Shown piece by piece: positions 39,701 through 49,500 of a stretch of DNA of 64,000 bases; position 1 is the first letter of the stretch, and each line of letters begins with the position of its first letter. A program made the translations under genes and the position numbers. Under the pieces are notes generated by a model. The model was not told the origin of the DNA. It saw only the letters and a list, made by a program, of their open reading frames with translations, and did not search any database. The DNA is from Liolophura sinensis (lineage: Eukaryota > Mollusca > Polyplacophora > Chitonida > Chitonidae), in assembly GCF_032854445.1 (NCBI RefSeq), contig NC_088304.1, positions 16,405,850 through 16,469,849 on the forward strand. The letters are read 5' to 3'.

Positions 39701-39871
39701 GCCGTCGCTGTGCGAGATCTATTGACACTGAATCCACTAAACACCAAGAGTGACAACTGCTTTGAATACCTTTGTTCCCATGCATTTATCCAGACAATCT
39801 AGAAATTCCTTTCTGTAGAAATCTCGCAATAAGCCTAGATTCACTTTCCCACTTGACAAGTGGGCTGCCAT
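21744..39871 (-). CDS. VPS33A: VPS33A, SM-family subunit of HOPS/CORVET (complete, 16 exons)
   Basis: Exons in coding order: 39871-39770, 38531-38466, 37608-37481, 37058-36974, 36632-36528, 35977-35861, 35333-35155, 34082-33887, 32793-32703, 29894-29820, 26621-26542, 25990-25904, 25539-25408, 24149-23981, 22713-22591 and 21847-21744 (TGA). All junctions are GT-AG and phases agree, giving 1839 nt, about 612 aa against 596 in human. Diagnostic stretches are [97 protein letters not shown] and [18 protein letters not shown]. They match VPS33A rather than VPS33B (recall, not a search). The product is a Sec1/Munc18-like protein that binds VPS16 and assembles SNAREs for endosome-lysosome and autophagosome fusion. 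The start ATG at 39871 ([19 protein letters not shown]) matches the family N-terminus. The exon 7/8 boundary has two equally in-frame solutions, 4 bp apart. Confidence 0.5.
21988..22388. repeat. 57-bp minisatellite in VPS33A intron 15
   Basis: Seven nearly identical copies of a unit with TACCATACATGTACCTGTGT and CTAACACATAACACAAAGTC. The main variation is AAGGC versus ATGGC. It sits between exons 15 and 16 and produces long false frames on the minus strand because 57 is divisible by three. Confidence 0.5.
22945..23312 (-). mobile_element. SINE family B, longest copy
   Basis: Read on the minus strand it begins CCGGCCCCGATAGCATAGTT, a tRNA-like head with an A-box match. The other end has GAGTGAGTGAGTGCGTGGGG on the + strand. 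The body includes TATGACGACGAAGGAATCC and GTGCTGCTTCACTGAGA. Two further copies share this body. Confidence 0.5.
23515..23670. repeat. 24-bp repeat in VPS33A intron 14
   Basis: About six degenerate units like ACTGATTTGATTGGTGTTCC plus CAAT. Confidence 0.5.
24330..24560. repeat. 17-bp minisatellite in VPS33A intron 13
   Basis: About 13 copies of ATTAGCTGTGTATTCAT with CAGATTAG variants, unrelated in sequence to the 17-bp satellite at 19.4-21.0 kb. Confidence 0.5.
27150..27842 (+). CDS. Nested two-exon gene, 73-aa unrecognised protein, antisense in VPS33A intron 10
   Basis: Exon 1 is 27150-27283 (donor CGCAG|GTAACC) and exon 2 is 27755-27842 (acceptor TCTGTTTTACAG, stop TGA at 27840). The phases join exactly: 44 codons plus AG, then T plus 28 codons. 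The protein starts [20 protein letters not shown] and ends [10 protein letters not shown]. It is acidic at the N-terminus, has no signal peptide or membrane helix, and contains three cysteines (two in a CYDQNC segment). Its composition (Trp, Cys, Asp, His, balanced codons) is unlike the surrounding AT-rich DNA. A strong acceptor (TTTTTTTCATTTACAG) at 27115 and an in-frame TAA at 27132 suggest a spliced 5' UTR exon upstream and fix the start. The 471-bp intron contains a SINE with target-site duplications. Orientation is opposite to the host gene. I do not recognise the family; it could also be one end of a longer transcript. Confidence 0.5.
27416..27688 (-). mobile_element. SINE family A, full length with TSD, in the intron of the nested gene
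   Basis: Complete element from its TATTTATTTATTT tail to GAGCCACAGAGGCCC, flanked by the 11-bp duplication CCAATGTAAAT (27405-27415 and 27689-27699). It lies in VPS33A intron 10 and also in the single intron of the nested 73-aa gene. Confidence 0.5.
28465..28725 (-). other. Unrecognised ORF in VPS33A intron 10
   Basis: An 85-codon frame on the VPS33A strand opens at a GTG, after an upstream TGA, and closes with TAA. It has mixed, non-repetitive composition ([17 protein letters not shown] and a Gln/Ser-rich middle). A weak AG acceptor (GGAAATTAG) lies near its start, but its phase does not fit VPS33A exon 10. It could be an exon of a nested gene or a chance frame. Confidence 0.5.
28903..29043 (+). 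mobile_element. SINE family A, 5'-truncated copy with short TSD
   Basis: Starts at GCCAGCAACCTGCAGATGG and ends in repeated AAATC/AAATA units. TAAATGTTTT is duplicated at 28888-28897 and 29044-29053. Confidence 0.5.
30220..30485 (-). mobile_element. SINE family B, diverged copy
   Basis: Shares TATGACGGCGAAGGAGTCCT, ATGCTGCTTCAGCTTC and CACCAAGCGACTAAGCT with the copy at 22.9 kb. The tRNA-like head is largely lost. It lies in VPS33A intron 9. Confidence 0.5.
30957..31147 (+). mobile_element. SINE family A, head-truncated copy in VPS33A intron 9
   Basis: Begins at CACCAATGTGGTTGCTGTG and ends CAATCAAATAAATAAATC. An internal deletion removes the GGCTCTGCCC segment. Confidence 0.5.
32342..32467. 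repeat. Near-perfect 34-bp inverted repeat with 58-nt loop
   Basis: Arm 32342-32375 (ATATTGCACAGTGAAGGTTG...) pairs with 32434-32467 with one mismatch in 34. The loop is CT-rich on its right side. It lies in VPS33A intron 9, about 240 bp from exon 9. It could be a tiny MITE, a hairpin RNA source or a local inversion-duplication; no target-site duplication is clear. Confidence 0.5.
33452..33719 (-). mobile_element. SINE family A, full length with TSD, in VPS33A intron 8
   Basis: Complete element from the TTTATTTATTTATTTG tail to GAGCCACGGAGGCCCT. The 12-bp duplication GCCATGGTAGTT / GCCATAGTAGTT (33440-33451 and 33720-33731) has one mismatch. It ends about 170 bp from exon 8. Confidence 0.5.
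34510..34906. repeat. 35-bp minisatellite in VPS33A intron 7
   Basis: About eleven copies of a unit containing TGTCCTCTACAGGTGTGAGC and CGTCACATACCTACA. On the + strand each unit carries CTACAGGTGTGAG, which resembles an acceptor or donor core, but the gene runs on the minus strand. Confidence 0.5.
37635..38035 (-). mobile_element. MITE-like repeat (family C) interrupted by a SINE
   Basis: Left part has TTCAAGCATATTCTGAATG and GACTGATAAAATTATAGTTT; the right part, after the SINE at 37743-37940, has GTGCATAAATTGCACTGAAA. The element lies in VPS33A intron 2, just upstream of exon 3. Confidence 0.5.
37743..37940 (-). mobile_element. SINE family A, 5'-truncated, inserted into a MITE-like repeat, perfect TSD
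   Basis: The 11-bp duplication TTTGTGGAGTA flanks it (37732-37742 and 37941-37951). The duplicated site belongs to the older dispersed repeat at 37635-38030, so the order of insertion is clear. The tRNA-like head is missing although both duplications are intact, meaning the copy was truncated at insertion. Confidence 0.5.
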
Positions 39872-40507
39872 TTTGACAAGTTAACGGAAGTAGAATTTGA
39901 GCAGCTGTTGCTTATAATTTTGACTGTTGGGATTACTAGCTTCATTTGCGTCCTTGCAACAATTTCTGTAAAATTTGTTCAAAAATATGTGACGAAAGAA
40001 ATGTCCCGGTCTTGAAGCGAATGTTTGTTTCTTTGTTTGTATAATCCTCCTGGTGTGATTCAAATGAAAACGATTGCTCCCCTCCCCACACCGGCATATT
40101 TATTTACGTTTTTAAATTAATAATATATGTTCCTCTGTAATTCAGTGAGTGTCATCCAACATTCAAACAAGGACAAGCTGTTCGAAACAACACCAAAGTA
40201 TTGTGCTACCACAGCACGTACGCTAAATGGCTCCAAGATCGAATACACACTGATTTCATTAGATTCCTAATACGATGCCATGCATAATGTTACCAAATCA
40301 ATACGCGACACGGGACTACACTAAATCGATTTCTGTTTAATCTTCTGTGACATGGGAGATATGGTAAACAAAGAAGACAAATTTGCATGCTTACTCTAAG
40401 GAATGTGTTCGGTAAAATTCATGTGTATGTTTTGATAGGAAGAGGCGCTGATGATTTTGGAACTATATTTGGAGTCGAATTAATTACCATCTGAGTGAGA
40501 GGGCCAC
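39872..40507. promoter_or_regulatory. Divergent intergenic region between VPS33A and SGSM (probable bidirectional promoter)
   Basis: The start codons of the two divergent genes are 636 bp apart. No TATA box stands out. Fourteen bases upstream of the VPS33A ATG is CGGAAGT (39885-39891, + strand), an ETS-type site, and the ATG itself lies in AAAATGGCAGCC, close to the YY1 consensus. That combination is typical of TATA-less housekeeping promoters in animals. The SGSM side has an in-frame TGA at 40496 just before its first ATG. Shared regulation is inferred from spacing and motifs only. Confidence 0.5.
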
Positions 40508-43500
40508 ATGAAGACTACTGTCAAAATGACGGAGGAAACAGCCACGATGACGGCGGGTAAGAAAAATGTCATTTCGTGTTTGTTACTTGGTCAATTAGGA
40601 TCCATCTTTAAAATATTAAAAGTTTCATATGCAGTGAAATTATGGGCATTGTTTCTTTCAGGATCGGAAGCCCGACAGAAGCTTCTGAAAGCTGTCAAAA
40701 AGGAGGTATGTTAATGCACCTTTCGTTGATTCGATGCATCCATCATGTAGCTGTCAGTTGTCGCTACATCCATGTAGTGATGGGATGTCAGTTGATGTTT
40801 CGTTCGGAGACGTTAGAATTTTCTTTGTCAGAAGTCTTGTATTTGCATTCCACATGAGAATTGTCCTGAATGGAATTTATGTTACACATCGGCTTAACTC
40901 TAATATGTTTAGCTCTTCAATTTTACATATAATGTAAAACAAGCTAGAGCACATCACATTTTTGCCTGTAAAATAGGTAACCAGAAAAAATGAGACTATG
41001 AGTAAACTATGTTTTAACCCTTAAATTTTAAGTAAATTTAAGGAAGTTTCAAGTGGACAATACTTGTTCAATTAAGTTAAACGTTGAGGTCTCTTTTCAC
41101 CTTTTTCTGATGTAGTTGAAGTTATACATAAATATTATTTAATTAAACTCGTGTAGCAGTTACGAGGACAGCTTTAGTCTCCATTTAAATTTCTTCCACT
41201 CTAAGACCTTCTTAATGGCAGCGTGTTTTAATCTTTTGACATGACAGATGTATTTAGTAGGCCTATATTAAATTTGATTTGTTTTTTTTTTATTTGCATA
41301 CTGATGTTGTCAGTAACATTTTGAATCATATATATATGCTTGTCTTTAGCGAGATTCATCTATGGACTGAAGAAAAGAATTAAATCAGTTTGTTGTCATA
41401 TTACAAATAAGACCTGAAGTAGACTTTTTGGTATATGTTTGCTGTGACAATGTTGCATGTACAGTTTGACAAAGATTTACATGCTTTCAAATGTATGAGA
41501 TGTTACAGCGTATGTTACTGAGAGTTGAGATGAGATCAAAAGAAAAAAAAAAAGAAGTCAGTTGGAAGAGTGTTTCTTGTACAGTTGGCATAATCAAGTG
41601 CAATCATATATATACATGTAAGTATAATATAGTTTTAATAACTAATCGATTAGTAATGAATTTAAGTTAAATGAACAGCTGTGCAAGTCATTTATTCAGT
41701 ATAAATAACTGACATTAACTTCTGTTTTTGGTTTTATGTTCAGGTAAAACAGATCATGGAAGAAGCAGTTACAAGAAAATTTGTTCACGAGGAGAGTAGC
41801 AGCATTACCTCCCTTTGTGGTAAGTGTCTTGACGTATTTTGTATACTTCAGTTTGTCGGATTTTAATTGCAGACTTATTTGGCAGTTCCACGAAGTGATT
41901 CAGTTTTCCAATTCCAAGACATTTTACATGAATGCTAATCTCTACCCAGGCCTACTACATTTATGCTTGGCTGGTGTAAAGGTTAGAGTGCTTGCCATGA
42001 AGTTGGGAGACTTGGGGTCAAACCTGGGTCGGGTATTACCAAAGATTAAAAATGATACTTGCTGCTGACTTGCTTGGTGTTCAGCGCTGAGAGATTGGAG
42101 CAAGTACATAGGGCTGGTTGAGCCAGTGTCAGTATTCTTGCATGCAGTTTTGCAGCGATGTAACAGCTGGTCTGAGCTAATCATCAGCAAACCCTTTAGT
42201 CATGTGACTGGAGTACCGTTACCAGACGTGAAAGTGAAGCAAATTTAACCCAGCACTTTAGTTGCATGGACTCGCCTTGCCACAAGAAGACACATTATAT
42301 GTTATATGACTGAAAACTTGTTAAGTTTGATGTAAAACACATTTATGTTTGTAAAAATCTAACTGAAGTGGAAAAGGCTTTTAGTCGTATCCAAGAAGGG
42401 CCTTGTTTGTTTTTACCTGGCGTCAAGTAGGCAGTCTGATAGTGGAACTCCCAAAAAGTTTCCAAAACACCACTGTACGTATGTACTGCAAGTGTAACCG
42501 GCACATTTTTTTAGTCATAGTAAGCCCTGCACCAGTTACATGGGTGCAAGAATTCCCCAACGGTTTGAACTGTAAACAACAGACTGCTATGCTCAGTCAA
42601 GTGTCAGGTCATGTCTTAACCTGGCCTTTTTGTCAGACATGATTTCTAAAGTTGATCCTGGCCTAGATTGAGTGCTTGAGGTTTAACGTTGTACTTTACA
42701 ATTTTTCAGTCATATGATGACGAAGGAATCCTTGTTGCAGGATGGATTTCCAGCACTCTTTTATCTAGTGCTGCTTCACTGAGACGCCTTACCGACGGCA
42801 AGTAAGCCGCCCAACACGAGCCATTATACTGGTCAACTAGTTGTTGCACTATCCCATTCACGCTGAACGCCAAGCGTTAAAGCTGCAACTTCCTCTTTTA
42901 ATGTCTTAGGTGTGACTCGCCCCAGGATTGACCCTGGATCAACCATTCTCAAACCGTACGCTCTACCAACTGTGCTATCGGGGTCGGTCATGGCTTAGAT
43001 AACTGAATTGTGGAATGATTGAGAATTTAACTTAATGGCCAGTTTAAAGTATTGTCACAATGCCTTCCAAGCCTTATTTAAATTACATGTGTACACCACA
43101 ACGAAAGCAAGTTCATGACAGTGTGAATGATCGGATGATAGTGTAATATAACAAACTGCTTTGTCACATTGAGCTCCTTTGCTGTCAACCCAAAATGTGT
43201 ACTTCTGTTGACCAAGTCCATTTTGATGTACTACAAATATCAGTACATTGAGAAATAGTGTGATTGCGGAAATTTTGGACAATATATGCCTTTTCATTAT
43301 AGTCTCATTGAAAGTTAAATTAATTTGTCAGTTAAAGCCAAGAAGTTAATTACACTGTAGCTGTAATGCGTCACGTGTGGAAAGTTTGCCTCTGACACCT
43401 TGCCTCGAATCCAACAATTTATTGCTGATTTAGATGGTGACATCATCATTCTCAAGTGCCAAGACAAAATTTTGATGGCTGAATATGAGTTGTGGCCTTG

Positions 43501-46500
43501 GTTATTCGGGCAGTACTCTAACGGACATTCAGTTTTCAGGAAACTGATAACACACATGTAGAAATTCCAAAATCTAACCACATACATGTGTAGTTTCCAG
43601 TAATTGCAGATCAGTGTGGGCAATCAGTGAGGTCAGGTATTGATTGTTGAAGTGCTTTTTATTTTCGTTGAAAACACGAGGCTTGGTAGTCGACAACATG
43701 GTGATATGTACATGTAAGTTTTATGAATATTAATGAAGGCACACCTCCACTGCGCCCAATTAAACCTTGTACTCACTTGTCAAAGTATTTTTTTTGTAAA
43801 GAATGTTCATTTGCTACCACAAATTAAGTCACTTTTCACTGGAATCAGAAAACCAGGTGTCTTGCAACAGATCTGTGGGTCAATAGATTTGAATGATTTG
43901 TCTTGTAAGAGAGAGTATTATAAATGCTGCTCTAACCGCTTCATGATACAGCTATTGGTAGTATTACATATACATGTAGACAGGTTAGGTAGATCGGGTA
44001 TGTTTCCCGATGCACCTGCACAGTTAATGATGCAGTGACATCATGTAACATGAGCAGGTGTCTTCATCAATCTTGGCAACAGGCTATTGTATATTTACAT
44101 GTACGTGGGTGTGCTTTATGTGGCCATTAAAGTACATGTAAATCATCTCTTCCTGGTGATATATATATATATATAGGAAATAAACACTGCAGCATGGTAG
44201 GCCAGGAGATTAACCCCAGAAAACTTAAGGCCCATTTTGATTTGATATTTTAGTTCTTTATTTTTTCATTGTCTCAGCTCTCCTAATGATGGCAAAATAA
44301 AGTGAGTCCATATCAGTCTATCGTTTTTCAAACTTAAACTATTAGTATATTCAGTCATTAAATCAGTGGAACACATCAGCCTGTATTGTTATATGTATAT
44401 TCTGTCTTCATCAGCAGTATGGCTATACACTGTATGTTCAATAGATAATTTATTTGGGTACTTTGAGTCTGGTTAGAATGTTAGCTGTCCGTTATGAAGC
44501 CCTTGTGGTTTGCTGTACGATGGTTTTCATGAACTGAGGTCTAACTACGTGTAAATTTACATGTGAGCACAATTTACAGTATGTATTTGTAATATTTGAG
44601 CCTGCATACATGTGTGTGGATGTGTCGTGTAGCAGTGTTTGGTATTGTACATAAAGCTTAATGCTGCCCTGGAAATTCCAGGCTGTAACAAACATGGAAT
44701 CTTTGTGCAGCTCATTAATTTCTTTGGATGTTCTGGAAATTGATTAAAATGTCTGAAAAAAACATAAACACCAAGACGAATAATAAACACCAAGATTGAG
44801 GCACGGAAATCCATGCAACAATCTGGACCATATGGACTTATTTCAAACCTTCGTTTTGCAAAGCTCAGGTTTGCCATACATGTATTATCACCTGGTTTCT
44901 TCAAAATTGTGCATTTCCATGGTGAAAGTATTTTATTGACATGTAGTTTTATGGAATTGTTAGTGATAATGTAAGCGGACAGCCCATGTGGACGTGTTGA
45001 TGTGAGAAATTAGGCATGTTTTTTTATGTACAGTGCTATTCGTTAAGCCTGGTCATAATGAACTGAAATGCTACCACATTGTCTGTGGTTGTCCATTTAA
45101 ATTCTCAGCTATGATTTATCATTATAGGCCTGACTCGGCCATATTTTTGTGTTGCAGGGGTTACGAACATTTAGGTTATATTCCACTCCAATCCAACCCC
45201 AAACTCACATACAGAACTATTGATTTATTTCCTGTTGTCACTGGTACAAAGTTCTGACCCATGCCTGGCCCAGAGCTTTTCTTGATGCCACATGTTTTTC
45301 TTGGTATTGATTACCAAACACCCTGGGGGAACCACACCACCCCTCAGGCTAGCTGATTGTCCTAACCATCTAAATCGTTCCCAGGGGGGAAACCCTATAG
45401 CAGGCCCCTCATGTGTACTTGTACATGTACCCTTTCTGTGATGGGAATTCATTAAGCCTGCCTCCTCAGGCCATTAGCACTCAGCATTTCATTGACCATT
45501 AGGGATGGTAAATAGTGAAGCCAGGAGCAAACATGGGGTCAGTTTATCTTGTTACCCAATCAGAGATCAGGCATGAAGGGAGACAGAGATATCTACTGTG
45601 CCACTAATCACCCTGACTCATTTATGGCCCTGATGCCTAAGCTTCTGGTTCACCATCAAGGTTATTAAGCACTGCACCAGACACATTCACAAAACTGGCA
45701 CCTTTCTTTCCAGTACTAACTGGTTACAGCTTTGTTCTGCTCAGTATCTGCTCGGTACACGTTGGTTGACAGCCAATCACTATTTTTACAGTAATAAACT
45801 GTCATTTACATGTACCAGTTGGTTACTGGTTGGTTGATGTCACTCTGGATGATTAATCAATCCGTTGCAGCTGATAACTGATTGGCTACCAGTTGGTCAT
45901 GGTTTGGTTACAACTACAGCTGCATGTGTGAACTGGCTGGTAGAGCATGGTAGCAACCAAACATACATGTAACGGTTTAGTCACCATTGTGTTGAAACGT
46001 GAGAAACTGATTGGTACTGTACAGGGCTCTTCTTTGCAGTACCATTCAGTTCACAGACAGCTGGTAGACAACCTGTTACCAATTGGTATAACTATTGGAT
46101 GGTCAGAGTTTTCCTATCTGTGCTGTTATTTTGGCTACACCAATGGCATCTGCATACATGAAAGGTAGTATGAACTTTCTGTTATTTAAACTTTGATGTA
46201 TAAAAATTTCAGTTCCTTATGAAAAACGTTGTATAATTTTACCATCTGAAGGATAATAGTAGGTTTGTCACCTCAAGGATGGTGGTATAGTGTTTAAAGG
46301 AACTAGTGATGCATGCATTCTCAAGCATGACAAGGGTGTTGCTATCTGAAGCAACACTATCTGACTATAGTGTTGCCAACCCAAGGATGACATAAGTGTT
46401 GCAACCTCTTGGATGAGAGAAGTGTTGCCATCTCAAGGATGATAGTGGTGTTGCCATCCCAAGGATGAAAATAGTGTTCGGCATGAAACACCAATCAAAT

Positions 46501-49500
46501 AAATAGCGAAAGAAAATAATGTGCCATCTCAAGGATGACAGTAGTGTTACCATCACAAGGATGAAAGAACTGTTACCATCAGAAGAATGACAGTAGTGTT
46601 GTCATCACAAGGATGGTAGTAGTGTTGCCATCACAAAGATGGTAGTAGTGCTACCATCACAAGGATGGGTAGTAGTGTCGCCATCTCAAGGATGGCAGCA
46701 GTGTTGTCATCACACGTATGGGTAGTAGTGTCGCCATCTCAAGGATGGCAGCAGTGTTGTCATCACACGGATGGTAGTAGAGTTGCCATCACAAGAATGA
46801 CAGTAGTGTTGTCATCACAAGGATGGTAGTGGTGTTGCCATTGCCGGGATGGCAGTAGTGTTGCCATCACCAGGATGGCAATAGTGTTGCCATCACAAGG
46901 ATGGCAATAGTGTTGTCATCACACGGATGACAATAGTGTTGCCATCACAAGGATGACAGTAGTGTTGCCATCACAAGGATGGCAGTATTCTTGCCATCTC
47001 AAAGAAGGCAGTAGTGTTGCCATCACCAGGATGGCAATAGTGTTGCCATCACCATGATGGCAATAGGGTTGCCATCACAACGGATGGCAATAGTGTTGCC
47101 ATCACCATGATGGCAATAGGGTTGCCATCACACGGATGGTAATAGTGTTGCCATCATAAGGATGACAGTAGTGTTGCCATCACAAGGATGACAGTAGTGT
47201 TGCCATCACAAGCATGGGTAGTAGTGTTGCCATCACAGGGATCACATTACACTGCAGCTGTTCTGTTGATGTTCACTACTGTACTGCCTCTCGGAAGGGG
47301 AAATTATGTATCATTTATGAGGATTTTGAGGAAAAAAATCTTGTCACCTGGAAATGTGTATTCTTAATAATTTCATACAGTTTTTTATATTCATTCATAA
47401 GTGTGCATAATTTGTCTGTACTCACGCCTTATAATTAACATACCATGTATGATATGCAGGTCAACATTTTGGCCCAAGGCTGATGCAGAGACGTTTATTT
47501 TTGAAGTAGCCAAGCCTAAAGCGATACTGAATTGTCACTGATTGGCCAGTGTGAGAGATACTCTAACTTTGGCTAAGCTATATTTTAGGTATTGCACATT
47601 TGTTTAAGCAGGACCACATCCTCTCTCTAGTGTCAGCCATTGCTCAATCAACGTTGATTCTGTTTCCCTTAAATGGAATGTTAAATAAATGTGTGAGGCA
47701 TAAAATGTATGATTTTTCTTTTGGCTAATATTGACAATCTTACATTCAGAATGACTAAATATGCCCAGGGAAAGATAATGGTGTTGAGTAAAGTGAATTT
47801 TGCTGGAGAATATTGCTTTAAGTTTCTGTAACCATCGATTTTGTTTCCATATCCTCACACCAGTTCTGTCCATCAACTCACGGGGGCCTCCGTGGCTCAG
47901 TCGGTAGCGCGCTAGCGCAGCGTAATGACCAGAAGCCTCTCACCAATGCGGTCGCTGTGAGTTCAAGACCAGCTCATGCTGCCTTCCTCTCCGGCCGTAC
48001 GTGGGAAGGTTTGCCAGCAACTGCGGATGGTCGGGGTTTTCCCCCGGGCTCTGCCCGGTTTCCACCCACCATAATGCTGGCGCCGTCGTATAAGTGAAAT
48101 ATTCTTGAGTACGGCGTAAACACCAATCAAAAAAAAAAAAAAAAAAAAAATCCATCAACTCACAGTTTTAAAGCATTACAGACATAGTGTTCAAACCATG
48201 CATACATGTACATCTGACAAGCTTATTGGTGATCACAAAATATTTGGAATCCAAGTTTCATTTGAAATTGAGGAATTTTGATAACAGGCTTGCATGTTGC
48301 ATTGTGTAGATCTAGGTAAGAAGAATAAATATTTCTGTTTATATATGTGTATATTATGCATGTATTCTGACTTTGATGTAAAACTATGGTACCATAATAC
48401 ATCAACTTTTTTGCAAATGAAATAGCAATTTTCAGTGCAATTTATGCACCTTTTTAATTTGATGTTGGAGACAAAAGTGCATTGGTTGGGTTGGCCAATT
48501 CGCGGGCTTCACATGAACTACAATTTTATCACACTCTATGCAGAATAACACCCTCAAAATATGCTTGAATAGGCATCAAAAGATTGAAGGAATCTCAGTA
48601 TGTTTGTGCATGTACATGGGTTCAACTTTTGTTTCCTTACAGGGGCTGTAGAAGCCTGTCTCTTGCACAGTCTGAAGAAGAGAGCTCTTGGGTTGTTCAA
48701 GTACAGCACAACAACAGCCTTGTTACAGAAGGTGTCAAAGAGCTGCGAATCGGCTGCTGAAGTGGCGCGCTGGTGACAGAGATCGAGGCCAACAATGCCC
48801 CCAACAAGTAAGACTTGTTAAGTGAGGGCTCAGGCATTCATTAAAAAGCCTGTTGCATGTAAAGCAACCAACCCGCTAAAACGGATCGACTTTTTTTCGA
48901 AGAGGATTTCTAGAATTGTTTTTGGTCGTTTTTGTAGGTTGAACCAAACATTGTTAAACATAAGCCCACTGTACTGCACTGACTTACTGAAATCAGCTTT
49001 AGCATTACAAGTTTGCTTTCACAGGAAAATTCATTTTGTTTGCATCAGAGCATACATACATCTAACATTTAACCAATGTAGGCTCTGATGACCTAACTGC
49101 AGCATTCTTTGTGTGGACGTTTGAGGGAAGAGGTGTTCGATTTATAACTGACCGAGTTGTATTCATAAGTAAATCGCAACCTTACCCATTTCTGGGAATA
49201 GCCTTGAAGCTCAGCAAAGTTTGTAGGACAGGTCAATCAAGGCAGAGACATATTCGGACCACCTGATTTTGTAGTAATATTTTTTAATTCTTCTCGCGGT
49301 AAACAGATTAAGAATTGTGAATGAATCGTACTAACCATGACTTTATGATGGCTTTACTGAAATGAATTAGTTACCAGGACGAACTCCATGTCCCAATAAA
49401 TATGCACAGACTCCTCAGAAGGATCGTGGCTGTATGTAAAATTTTGAACTCCTGTCTGCTACTGTCTAGATCTTTGAACTACGTTCTAATCTGAGCTCAG

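Noticed and set aside
46330..47245. CRISPR-like spaced repeats (also other arrays)
   Set aside because: Repeats are contiguous or variable minisatellite units without unique spacers, in an animal genome.
47882..47970. Possible tRNA gene in the GGGCCTCCGTGGCTCAGTCG sequence and its relatives
   Set aside because: It is the tRNA-like head of a SINE: repeated many times, followed by a constant non-tRNA body, with no proper cloverleaf.
48770..48776. Alternative SGSM exon 4 donor at CTG|GTGACAG to avoid the stop
   Set aside because: Joining it to exon 5 creates TGA across the junction and loses the conserved segment before exon 5.
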